Shown here piece by piece: positions 8,148 to 16,795 of a stretch of 64,000 bases of DNA (positions are counted from its first letter, which is position 1; each line of letters starts with the position of its first letter). The translations under genes were made by a program, and so were the position numbers. The notes under the pieces were generated by a model, which saw only the letters and a program-made list of their open reading frames with translations, was not told where the DNA came from and did not search any database. Origin of the DNA: Roseovarius aestuarii (GTDB lineage: Bacteria > Pseudomonadota > Alphaproteobacteria > Rhodobacterales > Rhodobacteraceae); contig JAPWHL010000008.1 in assembly GCA_027214255.1 (NCBI GenBank), positions 1 through 64,000 on the forward strand, written 5' to 3'.

Positions 8148-9188
8148 TTACTTGGCCGCAGCCTTGGCCGTCTCAATCCAGGCGTTGAATTGCTCTTCGT
8201 GGGCTTCGATCCATGCTTGGGCGTGGCGCGCGATATCTTCCTCGCGCCCTTCGCCGTTCTGCATTTTGACGTTCTGTTCAGCCCTGTCATTCAGAACCAT
8301 TTCAAAGCTGTTGAAAAACGATATGGCAGCAGGGTTTTCATCGGCCCATTCCTTGTTCACGCCAATATAATAGACTGTGGGCAACCAACCGACGCTACAA
8401 GGATTGTCGGCGCAGCCATCGACATCGGCCAAGGGTTTGTACTGTGCCATCTGGTCCTCGGGCAGAGCCGCGTCGTGCAGTTGCAGCCACACCAAATCGA
8501 CGCCCGGCTTCAGCTTCATCGTCGTGGAATTGGGATACCATGTATAGATGAAGATCGGGTCACCTGACGCATACCGCCCGGCGGCATCCGCGGCCAAGGT
8601 GTTGTATTCGCCCTGAACCATGCGAACCGTGTCTTCCAGCCCCAGATCCTTGAGGTGCTTGGTCGCGACACCATTTGACCCTTTCCAACCGACCGAGGGG
8701 CCGATCATGTCAGCCTTGCCGTCGCCATCTTGGTCAAACAGCTTCGCGATCTCGGGGTCTTTCAGATCTTCCAGATATCGGATGTTGTATTTATCCGCCG
8801 TCACCTTATCCACCATGTATCCTTGCACCGTGCCTGGATCCATGATCGGGCCAACCGCTATCACGTCACCCTTTGTTTCCTCATAAAAGGACGCGTGGTT
8901 GGGCAGGATCGTGTCAGCGGTATACTGAATATCGTTGTGTGCCATCGAGGTAAAGATCGCGGCAGAGGTCAACGTCATGGGGTCTTTGACCTCATATCCC
9001 AGCCGCTCCATGCCAATGTCGACAATCTTCTGGCCGAACCAGAACGAGTCCCAGTTTGGGCGCGCGGGCTGCACAGTCTTGCCCTCTCCGGGAAGGGCAT
9101 CGTCGGCAAATCCCGGCGTCGCCGTGGCCATCAGTACGCCAAGGCAGGCCGCAAGCGCCTTTGTGGTGTATTTTACATGGATAGTCAT
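8148..9188 (-). CDS. proX: Betaine-type ABC transporter substrate-binding protein
   Basis: This periplasmic protein captures the solute for the ProVW importer. It has 346 residues with a signal peptide of about 28 residues (ACLGVLMATATPGFA, cut before DD) and the glycine betaine/proline-type OpuAC fold. The segment NWDSFWFGQKIVDIGMERLG is typical. It contains many Trp and Tyr residues, as expected for aromatic cages that bind quaternary ammonium groups. A GGAGAG site precedes ATG 9188. It is the third gene after proV and proW, and a strong terminator follows. The ligand could be glycine betaine or carnitine, or a betaine-like heteroaromatic given the neighbouring ring-cleavage genes. Confidence 0.9.
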   Translation of the reverse strand: MTIHVKYTTKALAACLGVLMATATPGFADDALPGEGKTVQPARPNWDSFWFGQKIVDIGMERLGYEVKDPMTLTSAAIFTSMAHNDIQYTADTILPNHASFYEETKGDVIAVGPIMDPGTVQGYMVDKVTADKYNIRYLEDLKDPEIAKLFDQDGDGKADMIGPSVGWKGSNGVATKHLKDLGLEDTVRMVQGEYNTLAADAAGRYASGDPIFIYTWYPNSTTMKLKPGVDLVWLQLHDAALPEDQMAQYKPLADVDGCADNPCSVGWLPTVYYIGVNKEWADENPAAISFFNSFEMVLNDRAEQNVKMQNGEGREEDIARHAQAWIEAHEEQFNAWIETAKAAAK

Positions 9189-9238
9189 TGCTCTCTCCTG
9201 TTGTTTTTTGGATTATGGGGTGGTCGAACGTTCAATAA

Positions 9239-10138
9239 TTACGGTTGCCGACTTTGCCGAAACCGCCGCCAGAGCGAAGGCGATGCACCGTCCGAAGGGC
9301 GACTGGGTTGGCCCAATCCTTGGGTGATCCGGTCCAGAGTGATGGCCATCAGCACAATGGCCAACCCGCCGATCCCCGCCAGTCCGACATCCAGCGAACC
9401 AATGCCGCGCAGCACGGTCAAACCCAGCCCTTCGGCGCCGATCATGGCGATGATCACGCTCATCACCATGGCCATCAACAGGGTCTGATTCAGTCCCGCC
9501 ATAATCGAGGGCAACGCCAAGGGCAGGCGAATCCGTGTTAGCGCCTGCCATTCGGTTGCACCGAATGCCTCCCCCGCCTCAATGGCATCGGCAGGCACCT
9601 GTCGCAGGCCCAGATTGGTCAAGCGAATGATCGGCGGCATGGAAAACACGATGGTAGCAATGACGCCCGGCACCGTGCCGATGCCGAACAACATGACTAC
9701 AGGCACTAGATAAACGAAGGATGGTGTGGTCTGCATGATGTCTAGGATCGGTCGCAGTATCGACCAGAACCTGTCACTGCGCCCCGACAGGATGCCCAGC
9801 GGCACGCCAATCAGCACACAGAATACCACCGCTGTGGCAAGGATCGACAGCGAAATCATCGCCTCGTCCCATAACCCCAGAAAGGCGATGGCAGTAAAGG
9901 ATGCGGCGGCCAACAGCCCAGTGCGGATATTGACGATCAGCCAGCCCAAGGCAAAGAACCCAAGGATCACCAACCAGAAAGGCACCAACTCGAACCCGTC
10001 CGAGACCCCGTCAAGCACCTTGGCGATGGGCCAGCGCAGCGCCTGAAACAACGGGCGCCACTCATCCACAAGCCAGTGGATTGAGCTTTGGATCCATCGG
10101 TCTAGCGGAACGATGTAGTCATCAGGCAAACGATTCAT
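9239..10138 (-). CDS. proW: Betaine-type ABC transporter permease
   Basis: The 299-residue inner-membrane permease has the BPD_transp_1 fold with about six or seven helices. Its EAA loop EAGEAFGATEWQALTRIRLP contacts the ATPase. The first 100 residues form an extra N-terminal region usual in ProW (FQALRWPIAKVLDGVSDGF). It overlaps the proV stop by four bases (ATGA), so the two are translationally coupled. It forms an importer with ProV and ProX. Confidence 0.9.
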   Translation of the reverse strand: MNRLPDDYIVPLDRWIQSSIHWLVDEWRPLFQALRWPIAKVLDGVSDGFELVPFWLVILGFFALGWLIVNIRTGLLAAASFTAIAFLGLWDEAMISLSILATAVVFCVLIGVPLGILSGRSDRFWSILRPILDIMQTTPSFVYLVPVVMLFGIGTVPGVIATIVFSMPPIIRLTNLGLRQVPADAIEAGEAFGATEWQALTRIRLPLALPSIMAGLNQTLLMAMVMSVIIAMIGAEGLGLTVLRGIGSLDVGLAGIGGLAIVLMAITLDRITQGLGQPSRPSDGASPSLWRRFRQSRQP

Positions 10139-11376
10139 GTGGTCAGCGCCTTCTTTTCGGTATCGACTGGGGGCGACGAGATAGACTTTTCAGCACCGTT
10201 CACTCCGCTGAGAATTTGCAAGACGTCCGCTGCTTCCAGCAACGCCAGGTGCGTGCCGTCCTGTGCGTTGATCACTACTGGCTGGTTGCCTGCAAAGAGC
10301 GGATATAGGTCCGCGAGCAGGCAGTCGGCCGGGCGGGTTGCAAAGTTGGGCACAGGCAGATGATCTGAGGCCAGGTCCGCTTTGGGCGCGGTGGCCAGCG
10401 CGTCCGCCGAAACCATCGATAGCATAATTCCAGCGTTGTCGATCATCGCTCCATGTCGCCGCTCGGCATTGCGCAGCTGTTGCTGGGCCTGCTTCACCGT
10501 TGCGCCTGCCGGCACAGTCACCGTGGCAATCGCCCTGGCCAGCATGCCTGCGGTCAGGATGCGCGAGCGGTCCATCTCTTTGGCAAAGTTGCGCACATAA
10601 TCGTCGACTGGCGATAGAACGATCTGTTGAGGGGTGCCGATCTGCACGAAGCGCCCATCTCGCATGACGGCCAAATGATCGGATAACTTCACCGCCTCTA
10701 GAAAGTCGTGCGTGATGAATACGATGGTCTTCTTGATGTCGCGCTGTAACTTTAGAAGCTCCTGTTGCAATTCGTCGCGGATCAAAGGATCCAATGCACT
10801 GAACGGCTCGTCCATCAACAGAATATCGGGGTCGCTGGCCAAAGCACGGGCGAGGCCCACGCGCTGTTTCATCCCGCCGCTCAGATTGTCAGGATAATGG
10901 TTAGCCCAGTCCGACAGCCCCACCTGCTCCAACACCTCCAGCGTCTTAGCACGGCTGGCTTCAACGTTCTCGCCCCGCAGGCTGAGGCCAAATTGTACGT
11001 TGTCCATGACAGTTCTGTGCGGCAGCAGGGCAAAGTTCTGAAACACCATTGAAATCTTGGTGCGTCGGATGCCGCGCAGATCGGCACGGGATTTGGCAAG
11101 GATGTCCTCGCCATCGATGGAAACGCTTCCGCGAGTCGGTTCGATCAATCGGTTTAGACAGCGTACCAATGTCGATTTTCCCGACCCGGACAAACCCATG
11201 ATGGTGAAAATTTCGCCTTCCTTTACGGAAAAGGATGCATCCATAACGGCCGCCACCTGTCCTGTCCGCGCCAGAATGTCAGACGGGTGAACGCCTTGAT
11301 CGATTAGGGTCATCGCCTCATCAGGCCGGGTTCCGTACACTTTGTACAGCTGGCTGATTTCCAGTTTTGTTGTCAT
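10135..11376 (-). CDS. proV: Betaine-type ABC transporter ATP-binding protein
   Basis: The 413-residue ATPase powers the importer. Walker A is GLSGSGKST at residues 61-69, the signature LSGGMKQR at 165-172, Walker B ILLMDEP at 185-191 and the switch His is residue 223. The last 130 residues form a CBS-like regulatory extension, as in ProV/OpuAA. I chose ATG 11376 (MTTKLEISQLYKVYG), preceded by GGGAG. The open frame continues upstream to 11469, but that part does not look like ProV. The gene is divergent from the alpha/beta hydrolase operon across 347 bp. Confidence 0.92.
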   Translation of the reverse strand: MTTKLEISQLYKVYGTRPDEAMTLIDQGVHPSDILARTGQVAAVMDASFSVKEGEIFTIMGLSGSGKSTLVRCLNRLIEPTRGSVSIDGEDILAKSRADLRGIRRTKISMVFQNFALLPHRTVMDNVQFGLSLRGENVEASRAKTLEVLEQVGLSDWANHYPDNLSGGMKQRVGLARALASDPDILLMDEPFSALDPLIRDELQQELLKLQRDIKKTIVFITHDFLEAVKLSDHLAVMRDGRFVQIGTPQQIVLSPVDDYVRNFAKEMDRSRILTAGMLARAIATVTVPAGATVKQAQQQLRNAERRHGAMIDNAGIMLSMVSADALATAPKADLASDHLPVPNFATRPADCLLADLYPLFAGNQPVVINAQDGTHLALLEAADVLQILSGVNGAEKSISSPPVDTEKKALTT

Positions 11377-11723
11377 GGATTGAAGCATCTCCCAAGTTGC
11401 GGTTCTATGCGACCCCGTCGTTGAACGGCGAAATTGCGGGGTGCGGGTCGTGGTTCTGGCCCGTGCCAAATTGGTGCCGTCTCACCCAGGGCGGACGCTG
11501 AGGCGATAATTGGTCCCGACAAGGGACTAAATGCGCCGTTAAATCAAATCGATAATACTCATTATCTAATTAATTATTTTGATACTCATCAATTCAGCGC
11601 AACTTCATATAAATCAATATAAGGATGAAAATTATCGATTTGACCGATGATTGATTTACCTCACTTGTAGGACCGAGTCAGGGCGCACCATTGCCCCCAT
11701 CCCAATCATCGACAGGAGCCACC
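11377..11723. promoter_or_regulatory. Divergent control region with nested inverted repeats
   Basis: This AT-rich stretch separates proV and the ring-cleavage operon. A perfect 12-bp inverted pair, CAAATCGATAAT at 11545-11556 and ATTATCGATTTG at 11631-11642, is centred at 11593.5. Inside it are two smaller dyads sharing the core ATACTCAT: GATAATACTCATTATC at 11551-11566 and TTGATACTCATCAA at 11579-11592. Such spaced dyads are compatible with a LysR-type regulator, for which the gene at 7044-8009 is the nearest candidate. Binding is inferred only. Confidence 0.5.
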
Positions 11724-12515
11724 ATGAGTTTGCCAACGCTGCCCCCCGCCATAGACTGCGCCCATTGGGAAGAAGGATCCGGCGAACCACTGTTCCTGAT
11801 CCACGGTATCGGAGCCTCTCACGCGACATGGGACGGGATCGTGGCCAACCTGAAATCTGATTTCCGTTGCATTACTTACGATCTGCGCGGGCACGGTATT
11901 TCGCCAATGCCCGATGGGCGTTTTGACCTCGAGGCGCTGGTTGCTGATCTTGAAGCATTGCGTGCCAAGCTGGGCATCGCATCGGCGCATTTTGCGGGTC
12001 ATTCATTGGGCGGCATGATCGGCCCGGCCTATGCTCGTCACTTTCCGGATCGGGTCAAAACACTTGGCCTGCTGTCGACTGCAGCTGGACGCACGGACGA
12101 AGACGCGGCGAAGGTCCAGGGAGTGGTCAAGAAAATGGAGCAGGACGGCATTGCCAATATCTTGGCGACACTGGTAGATCGTTGGTACACCGATGATTTC
12201 GCGGCCAAAAACCCGGAAGTTGTAAAGGCTCGTCTAAAGCAAATCACGGGGATGAGCGCGGAGGTTTTCCTGAACGTTTTTCACATCTACGCGACGACCG
12301 AAATGGCACCGTGGCTGCACGAGGTAAAAGCCCCGTCGCTGGTTCTGACCGGCGAGAATGACGGCGCCTGCAATCCGCGACTGAACCGCTTTATCGAAAG
12401 TCAACTCGATGACAGCGAGTTGGTCATTCTGGAAGGGTTGAAACACTCCATCCTGATGGAAGCGCCCGACCAGGTGGCCGAAAACATGCGCCGCTTCATC
12501 GCGTCACGCAGCTGA
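11724..12515 (+). CDS. Alpha/beta hydrolase, complete triad
   Basis: This 263-residue cytoplasmic hydrolase has all expected elements: oxyanion HGIGASH, nucleophile Ser94 in GHSLGG, acid Asp213 in TGENDGA and His241 in LKHSILMEAP. ATG 11724 follows an AGGAGCC ribosome-binding site, and an in-frame start at 11691 lacks one. It is the first gene of a four-gene operon with an MHPCO-like monooxygenase. In vitamin B6 breakdown the ring-opening MHPCO step is followed by an alpha/beta hydrolase that cleaves the acylamide, so this gene may perform the equivalent hydrolysis. The exact substrate is unknown. Confidence 0.85.
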   Translation: MSLPTLPPAIDCAHWEEGSGEPLFLIHGIGASHATWDGIVANLKSDFRCITYDLRGHGISPMPDGRFDLEALVADLEALRAKLGIASAHFAGHSLGGMIGPAYARHFPDRVKTLGLLSTAAGRTDEDAAKVQGVVKKMEQDGIANILATLVDRWYTDDFAAKNPEVVKARLKQITGMSAEVFLNVFHIYATTEMAPWLHEVKAPSLVLTGENDGACNPRLNRFIESQLDDSELVILEGLKHSILMEAPDQVAENMRRFIASRS

Positions 12516-12555
12516 GTTTCGCCACCGGGCGCCCAGAAAGTTACGGAGATTAAAG

Positions 12556-13704
12556 ATGAGCGATACACAACAAACCGTCGAAATTGCGGGCGCAGGACTG
12601 GCCGGCTTGGCCGCCGCCGCCGCATTGGCGCAAAAGGGCTGGAAAGTGCGCGTGCATGAACGCTCCAACCAGTTGCGCGAGATCGGCGCGGGTCTTTACC
12701 TTTGGAAAAACGTGTTGGATGCGCTGCGCGAATTGGGAGTTTATGATGAGATTGAGCGGATCGGCGTGCGCTCGACCGTGCCGCGCTTGTTGCAGGATCA
12801 CCGTCAGAAAGAGGTGATGCTGCGCGCGTCGGATGACGAAAAACCGCCGGAATTGATCGTGATTCTGCGCACCGAATTGCACCGTATTCTTGCGGAATGC
12901 GCCAAGGCTGCCGGCGTTGAGATCGTGACCGGATCCAAGGTCATCGGAGCCGACCCCGATGGGCGGTTGGAGTTCGAGGACGGTTGGGGGCCCAAGGCCA
13001 ATCTGGTGATCGGTGCGGATGGTGTTTTCTCGCAGGTGCGCGATTCGCTGCACCTTGCGACTGAAATCATAGAGTTGAAAGACGGCTGTGGTCGCCATCT
13101 GATCGAACGCAAGCCTGAGGACAAACTAAACGAGCGTCGCATTGAAATGTGGAATGGCGGGCGGCGCATCGGCATGGCCGCCGTAAGCAAGGATTATCAT
13201 TATGTCTTCCTGTGCTGCGCCGAGCATGACGTAGAAGGCCGTTTACAGAAGCCCTTCAACCTCAAAGGCTGGACCAAAAGCCACCCGAATTATCAGCAAT
13301 ATCTGGAGCGGTTGCCTCGCCATCCTCAGGAGCGTTGGAGGCCGTTTTACAACATCACCTGTTCGTCTTGGTCCAAAGGGAACGTCTGCATCGTGGGCGA
13401 CGCGGCGCATGGAATGGCACCGAATTTGGGACAGGGTGCTTGCGTGGCCATCGTCAACGCCGTCGTGCTGGCCCGTGCAGTGACCGGCAAGGCCGATATC
13501 CCGGCGGCCCTGCAACACTGGGAAAAATCCGAACGCCCTTACATCGACAAAACCCAGCGGATGTCGTATCTTTATGGAGCTGTTGGTACCCGTTGGCCCA
13601 GAAGCCTGTTGTGGCTTCGCAGCTTGATTTTGCCTTATTTGGCCAAGACCAAAAAGTTTCAGCAAAACCTGCGCGTCGCTGTAGACCATACACCGGGCAT
13701 CTGA
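12556..13704 (+). CDS. FAD-dependent monooxygenase resembling ring-opening MHPCO
   Basis: The 382-residue group A flavoprotein has the FAD-binding GAGLAG at residues 12-17, the DG motif GADGV at 153-157 and the GD motif GDAAHGMAP at 281-289. Its N-terminal pattern (GWKVRVHERSNQLREIGAGL, then YLWKNVLDALRELG) and WSKGNVCIVGDAAHGMAP closely recall 2-methyl-3-hydroxypyridine-5-carboxylate oxygenase, which hydroxylates and opens a pyridine ring. That comparison is from memory of the family. Neighbouring hydrolase and tautomerase genes fit ring cleavage followed by processing. A plain aromatic hydroxylase (salicylate type) is the main alternative. Confidence 0.85.
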   Translation: MSDTQQTVEIAGAGLAGLAAAAALAQKGWKVRVHERSNQLREIGAGLYLWKNVLDALRELGVYDEIERIGVRSTVPRLLQDHRQKEVMLRASDDEKPPELIVILRTELHRILAECAKAAGVEIVTGSKVIGADPDGRLEFEDGWGPKANLVIGADGVFSQVRDSLHLATEIIELKDGCGRHLIERKPEDKLNERRIEMWNGGRRIGMAAVSKDYHYVFLCCAEHDVEGRLQKPFNLKGWTKSHPNYQQYLERLPRHPQERWRPFYNITCSSWSKGNVCIVGDAAHGMAPNLGQGACVAIVNAVVLARAVTGKADIPAALQHWEKSERPYIDKTQRMSYLYGAVGTRWPRSLLWLRSLILPYLAKTKKFQQNLRVAVDHTPGI

Positions 13705-13761
13705 GCGCCCGCGCAAATCCTCACTAACCACCTGCGCCAAAATTCAAATGAAGGATAAACC

Positions 13762-13959
13762 ATGCCTGTAATCCGTGTCGAAATGTTCGAAGGCCGCTCA
13801 ATCGAGCAAAAACGCAATATGGTAGCCGAGGTGACCGCCGCCTTTATAAAAACCTGTGGGGGCACTCCGGCGTCTGTGCAGGTGGTCATCACCGATTTCT
13901 CGCCTGAAAACTGGGGTGTTTCCGGCGAACTAGTCGCCGATCGCAACAAGGGAACATGA
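13762..13959 (+). CDS. 4-oxalocrotonate tautomerase family protein
   Basis: This 65-residue protein begins MPVIRVEMFEGRSIEQKRN. The Pro exposed after removal of Met is the catalytic base of the family, which interconverts enol and keto acids after ring cleavage. The length matches the canonical 62-65-residue hexameric members. It overlaps the next hydrolase gene by four bases (ATGA). Its presence supports a ring-opening pathway for the operon. Confidence 0.88.
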   Translation: MPVIRVEMFEGRSIEQKRNMVAEVTAAFIKTCGGTPASVQVVITDFSPENWGVSGELVADRNKGT

Positions 13960-14750
13960 AGTTGGCCGTTGAGCAATTTCTCCCATCGCAGCCCAGCATG
14001 GTGGGAAAAGGTCAGCCGATCATTTTCGTGCATGGCAATGCCTCAACCCGCGCTGTCTGGACGGAAGTGATCGAGGATCTAAAGGATGATCATTATTGTA
14101 TCACCTATGACCTGCGTGGACACGGCGACGGCTGTACCGCCGACAGCTTACTGACCCTAGACCAACTGGTTGCCGACTTGGAGGCCATCCGCACGGCGAC
14201 TGGGTTTGCCCGAATTGCGCTGGTAGGACACTCGCTTGGCGCCTTCATCGTCGCGCGTTATGCTATACTGCACCCGGATCGGGTGGATTGGATCGGCCTG
14301 TTGGCAATGCCAGCCGAGCGCACAGAAGAGGAAAAGGCATCCGCGGCGACCCTTTTGAACAAGCTGAAGCAGGACGGGGTGTCGCGAACTATGCCAGCGC
14401 TGTCGTCGTCATGGTATACGCAGGCTTTCACCGACGCCCATCCAAACGCGTTGAACGCCCGGTTGGAACAGGTTTTGGCGATTGATGAAGCGGTGTTCCT
14501 GCAGTTCTATGCGCTTTACAGCACAATCAATGTTGATGCTTTTCTGCCCGATATCACCGCGCCCGCGTTGATAATGACCGGCGAACATGCCCGAGGCTGC
14601 GGCGGTGATGTGGCGACCAATGTGGCGCGGATGATGCCAGATGCCTCCGTTGTAGTATTTCCGAAAATGAAGAACGGTATTCTTACCGAGATCCCGGAAA
14701 AGGTAGCGCAGAACCTGCGTGAGTTTTATCTTGGGATTGAGGCGTTATGA
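13956..14750 (+). CDS. Alpha/beta hydrolase-like protein lacking two triad residues
   Basis: The 264-residue protein is clearly related to the first hydrolase of the operon (HGNASTRAVW, GHSLGA with Ser93, and a similar cap). Aligned by eye, the acid position is Ala212 (TGEHARG against TGENDGA) and the His position is Asn240 (KMKNGILTEIP against GLKHSILMEAP). With only the nucleophile left it is unlikely to work as an ordinary serine hydrolase. It may catalyse a non-hydrolytic step or use other residues. It is translationally coupled to the tautomerase gene, so it is probably expressed, and the frame is intact. Confidence 0.8.
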   Translation: MKLAVEQFLPSQPSMVGKGQPIIFVHGNASTRAVWTEVIEDLKDDHYCITYDLRGHGDGCTADSLLTLDQLVADLEAIRTATGFARIALVGHSLGAFIVARYAILHPDRVDWIGLLAMPAERTEEEKASAATLLNKLKQDGVSRTMPALSSSWYTQAFTDAHPNALNARLEQVLAIDEAVFLQFYALYSTINVDAFLPDITAPALIMTGEHARGCGGDVATNVARMMPDASVVVFPKMKNGILTEIPEKVAQNLREFYLGIEAL

Positions 14751-14916
14751 AGCATTCATGAGAACTGGTGCTGGACTGTCTGTCGTCAGGGTTTTTGGGA
14801 CCAATGGGGCCTAAACTAAGAGAGAGTTTGGCTCATCTTTTTGGTTTGAGTATGCGGCGTGCTGGCGGTGATGCAAGCGTCGTGGAGTGCCCCCATCGGG
14901 CGGTCCAGTTTGAATG

Positions 14917-15752
14917 TTAGTGCATGGTCGGACTCTGGTCTATCGGCACGATGCTTTTGGGCGCTGGGGGCCGGTAACCCAAAGCGCTGTGGGGCCTGAC
15001 AGTGTTGTAGTGACGCCTCCAGCGTTCGATCAGGATCTGGGCCTCGCGCAACGTCGTGAAGCCCTCGCCATTGAGCAGTTGACCCCGGAAACGAGCGTTG
15101 TAGCTTTCGCAGTAGCCGTTCTCCCACGGTAACCCTGGTACGATGAAGGCTGGATTGGCGCCTACCGCGCCAATCCAGGCACGCACCTTCTTGGCGATAA
15201 ACTCCGCGCCATTGTCCGATCTTATGTATTCCGGCGGACCGCGTAGAATGAACAGATCAGTCAAGGCGTCGGCCACAACCGTCGAATTGAGCCTTCGTTT
15301 GACGCGGATCACCAGCGCTTCCTTCGTGAACTCATCAATGATGTTGAGAGTGCGGAATATCCGCCCGCCGTGGGTTCGGTCCTGAAATAAGTCATAGGAC
15401 CAATCATGGTTCGAGCCTTCCGGACGCAGCCGGACACACGACCCGTCATTTAACCAGAGCCGCCCTGTCTTGGATTGTTTTTGTGGGACTTTCAGCCCCT
15501 CCCGCCGCCATGTCCGTTCGGCGCGCTTGTGATTTACATGCCAGCCGCTGTTGTTCGGCAGCCCGGTGATCATGCGATACCCCCTCGCGGCAGATTGCTG
15601 CGCAACCGCCTGCCGGGCAGCGCATAGCGTCCGAACTCTTCAGACAGTGCGATGATGTCCTCGGTCAACCGTGCTTCGTCCGGTAAACCGCAAGGCACCT
15701 TGCGCTGCGTTGAGCGACGCTGACCCGATGTGCTGCTTGCGGCGGGAAGGGC
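14917..15752 (-). pseudogene. IS3-family OrfB (DDE integrase), disrupted at its N-terminus
   Basis: The C-terminal 218 codons (start near 15573) are intact and carry the DDE core: WSYDLF for the first acid (Asp in SYD), SDNGAEFIAKKV for the second, and NGYCESYNARFR with the final Glu. The N-terminal part (QRRSTQRKVPCGLPDEARL, then TEDIIALSEEFGRY) is found in another frame upstream near 15640-15720. A frameshift or small rearrangement near 15590-15640 therefore separates the two. The copy is probably inactive. Confidence 0.75.
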
Positions 15753-16023
15753 TTAGAAGTTTCCCCGCGCAGCCTCAGCCAGGATCATTTTGTCCAGCGT
15801 CAGATCCGAAACGACACGTCTGAGCCGGGTATTCTCGGCCTCCAGCTCTTTCAGCCGCTTGAGCTGTCACGGCTCATGCCACCGTATTCCCTGCGCCACC
15901 GATAGTAAGTCTGAACCGTCACGTCGATCTGCCGCACGGCGTCGACCGTCCTTGCCCTTGCAGCACTTCAACTTGTCGCAGCTTCAGCACGATATCTTCG
16001 GGTTTCTCTCGCTTGCCAGCCAT
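15753..16023 (-). pseudogene. IS3-family OrfA with two frameshifts
   Basis: From ATG 16023 the frame gives MAGKREKPEDIVLKLRQVEV, then LQGQGR and a premature stop. The expected continuation TVDAVRQIDVTVQTYYRW lies one frame over, and after a further one-base loss LKELEAENTRLRRVVSDLTL and DKMILAEAARGNF follow to the stop at 15753. OrfA would supply the helix-turn-helix and leucine zipper of the transposase. Confidence 0.75.
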
Positions 16024-16094
16024 CTCGCCGTCCTCCTGAAAACGGGATATTCTATCCCAAAAGGTGGACCTCTTCAGTGGGGGCATTCCACCCA

Positions 16095-16371
16095 CCCCAT
16101 GCACGGCGACAGCCGGGTAGTGGGCTATCTATAAAGCAAACGACAAGCGTTTCGGTGTCCGCAAAGTTTGGCATGCCTTGTGACGCGAGGGAAAAGATAT
16201 CGCCCGATGCACAGTGGGACACCTGATGAATGCCTTGAAATTACAGGGTATTGTAAGGGGTGGAAAGGTTATCACGACCAATCGTGACGCAGCCCAGCCA
16301 TGCCCGGATGCCAAGGCTAACCGGGAGTTTGTTGTGCCGGTGCCAAACAGGTTCTGGGTTTCTGACTTTCC
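16095..16371 (+). pseudogene. Fragment of a second IS3-type OrfB
   Basis: The frame reads ANDKRFGVRKVWHAL, a TGA, REGKDIARCTVGHLMNALKL, QGIVRGGKVITTN and, near its end, VPVPNRFWVSDF. These are the N-terminal and early catalytic segments of an IS3-type OrfB. Homology stops abruptly after WVSDF, and the left end abuts the inverted repeat of the IS at 14883-16090. It is a truncated remnant. Confidence 0.65.
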
Positions 16372-16795
16372 CCCGGCGGAATTCTGTTGGTTTGCATTTC
16401 GGAAAATGCTGACTCCTAAAATTATCTATGTTTTTGATTTAATTAATTTAACACTGATAGCCCACTGCGACAACCGAAACGAAATCGATTTTTAGGCCCA
16501 GTCACAAATTGAATTCTGCGACGTTGAACACCCACTGACGTCCCCCCCCCGGAGGGAGGACCCGTTAATCCTAGAGGATCGCTCCGCATCCGGATCCCGC
16601 TCGGCATAGACCAACCAGCCCCAACCGTTGCAATGTAGCGAATGGGAGGCCGACCCTTCGACGTGCCTCATCGCCACCACCCCTAGGTGTCAATGCACCT
16701 CATAGTGACCGCTGTCCGCTTAGCAGCGCGTATTCCGGCCAATTTGGCTCGCATCGAGCTGAACGAAGATTTCCGCCATATAGCCTTTTTCGAAG
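16372..16795. other. Gene-free stretch with a nine-base C run
   Basis: No supported gene, RNA or inverted repeat was seen. A homopolymer of nine C residues lies at 16542-16550. The stretch separates the IS3 fragment from the end of a helix-turn-helix gene remnant. Confidence 0.4.

Larger units (their letters stand above)
14883..16090 (-). mobile_element. Decayed IS3-family insertion sequence, about 1.2 kb
   Basis: Imperfect terminal inverted repeats are visible: TGGAGTGCCCCCATCGGGCG on the plus strand from 14883, and TGGAATGCCCCCACTGAAGA on the minus strand from 16090. Between them are an orfA and an orfB with several frameshifts. It lies next to a fragment of another IS3-type orfB at 16095-16371. 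Confidence 0.75.
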
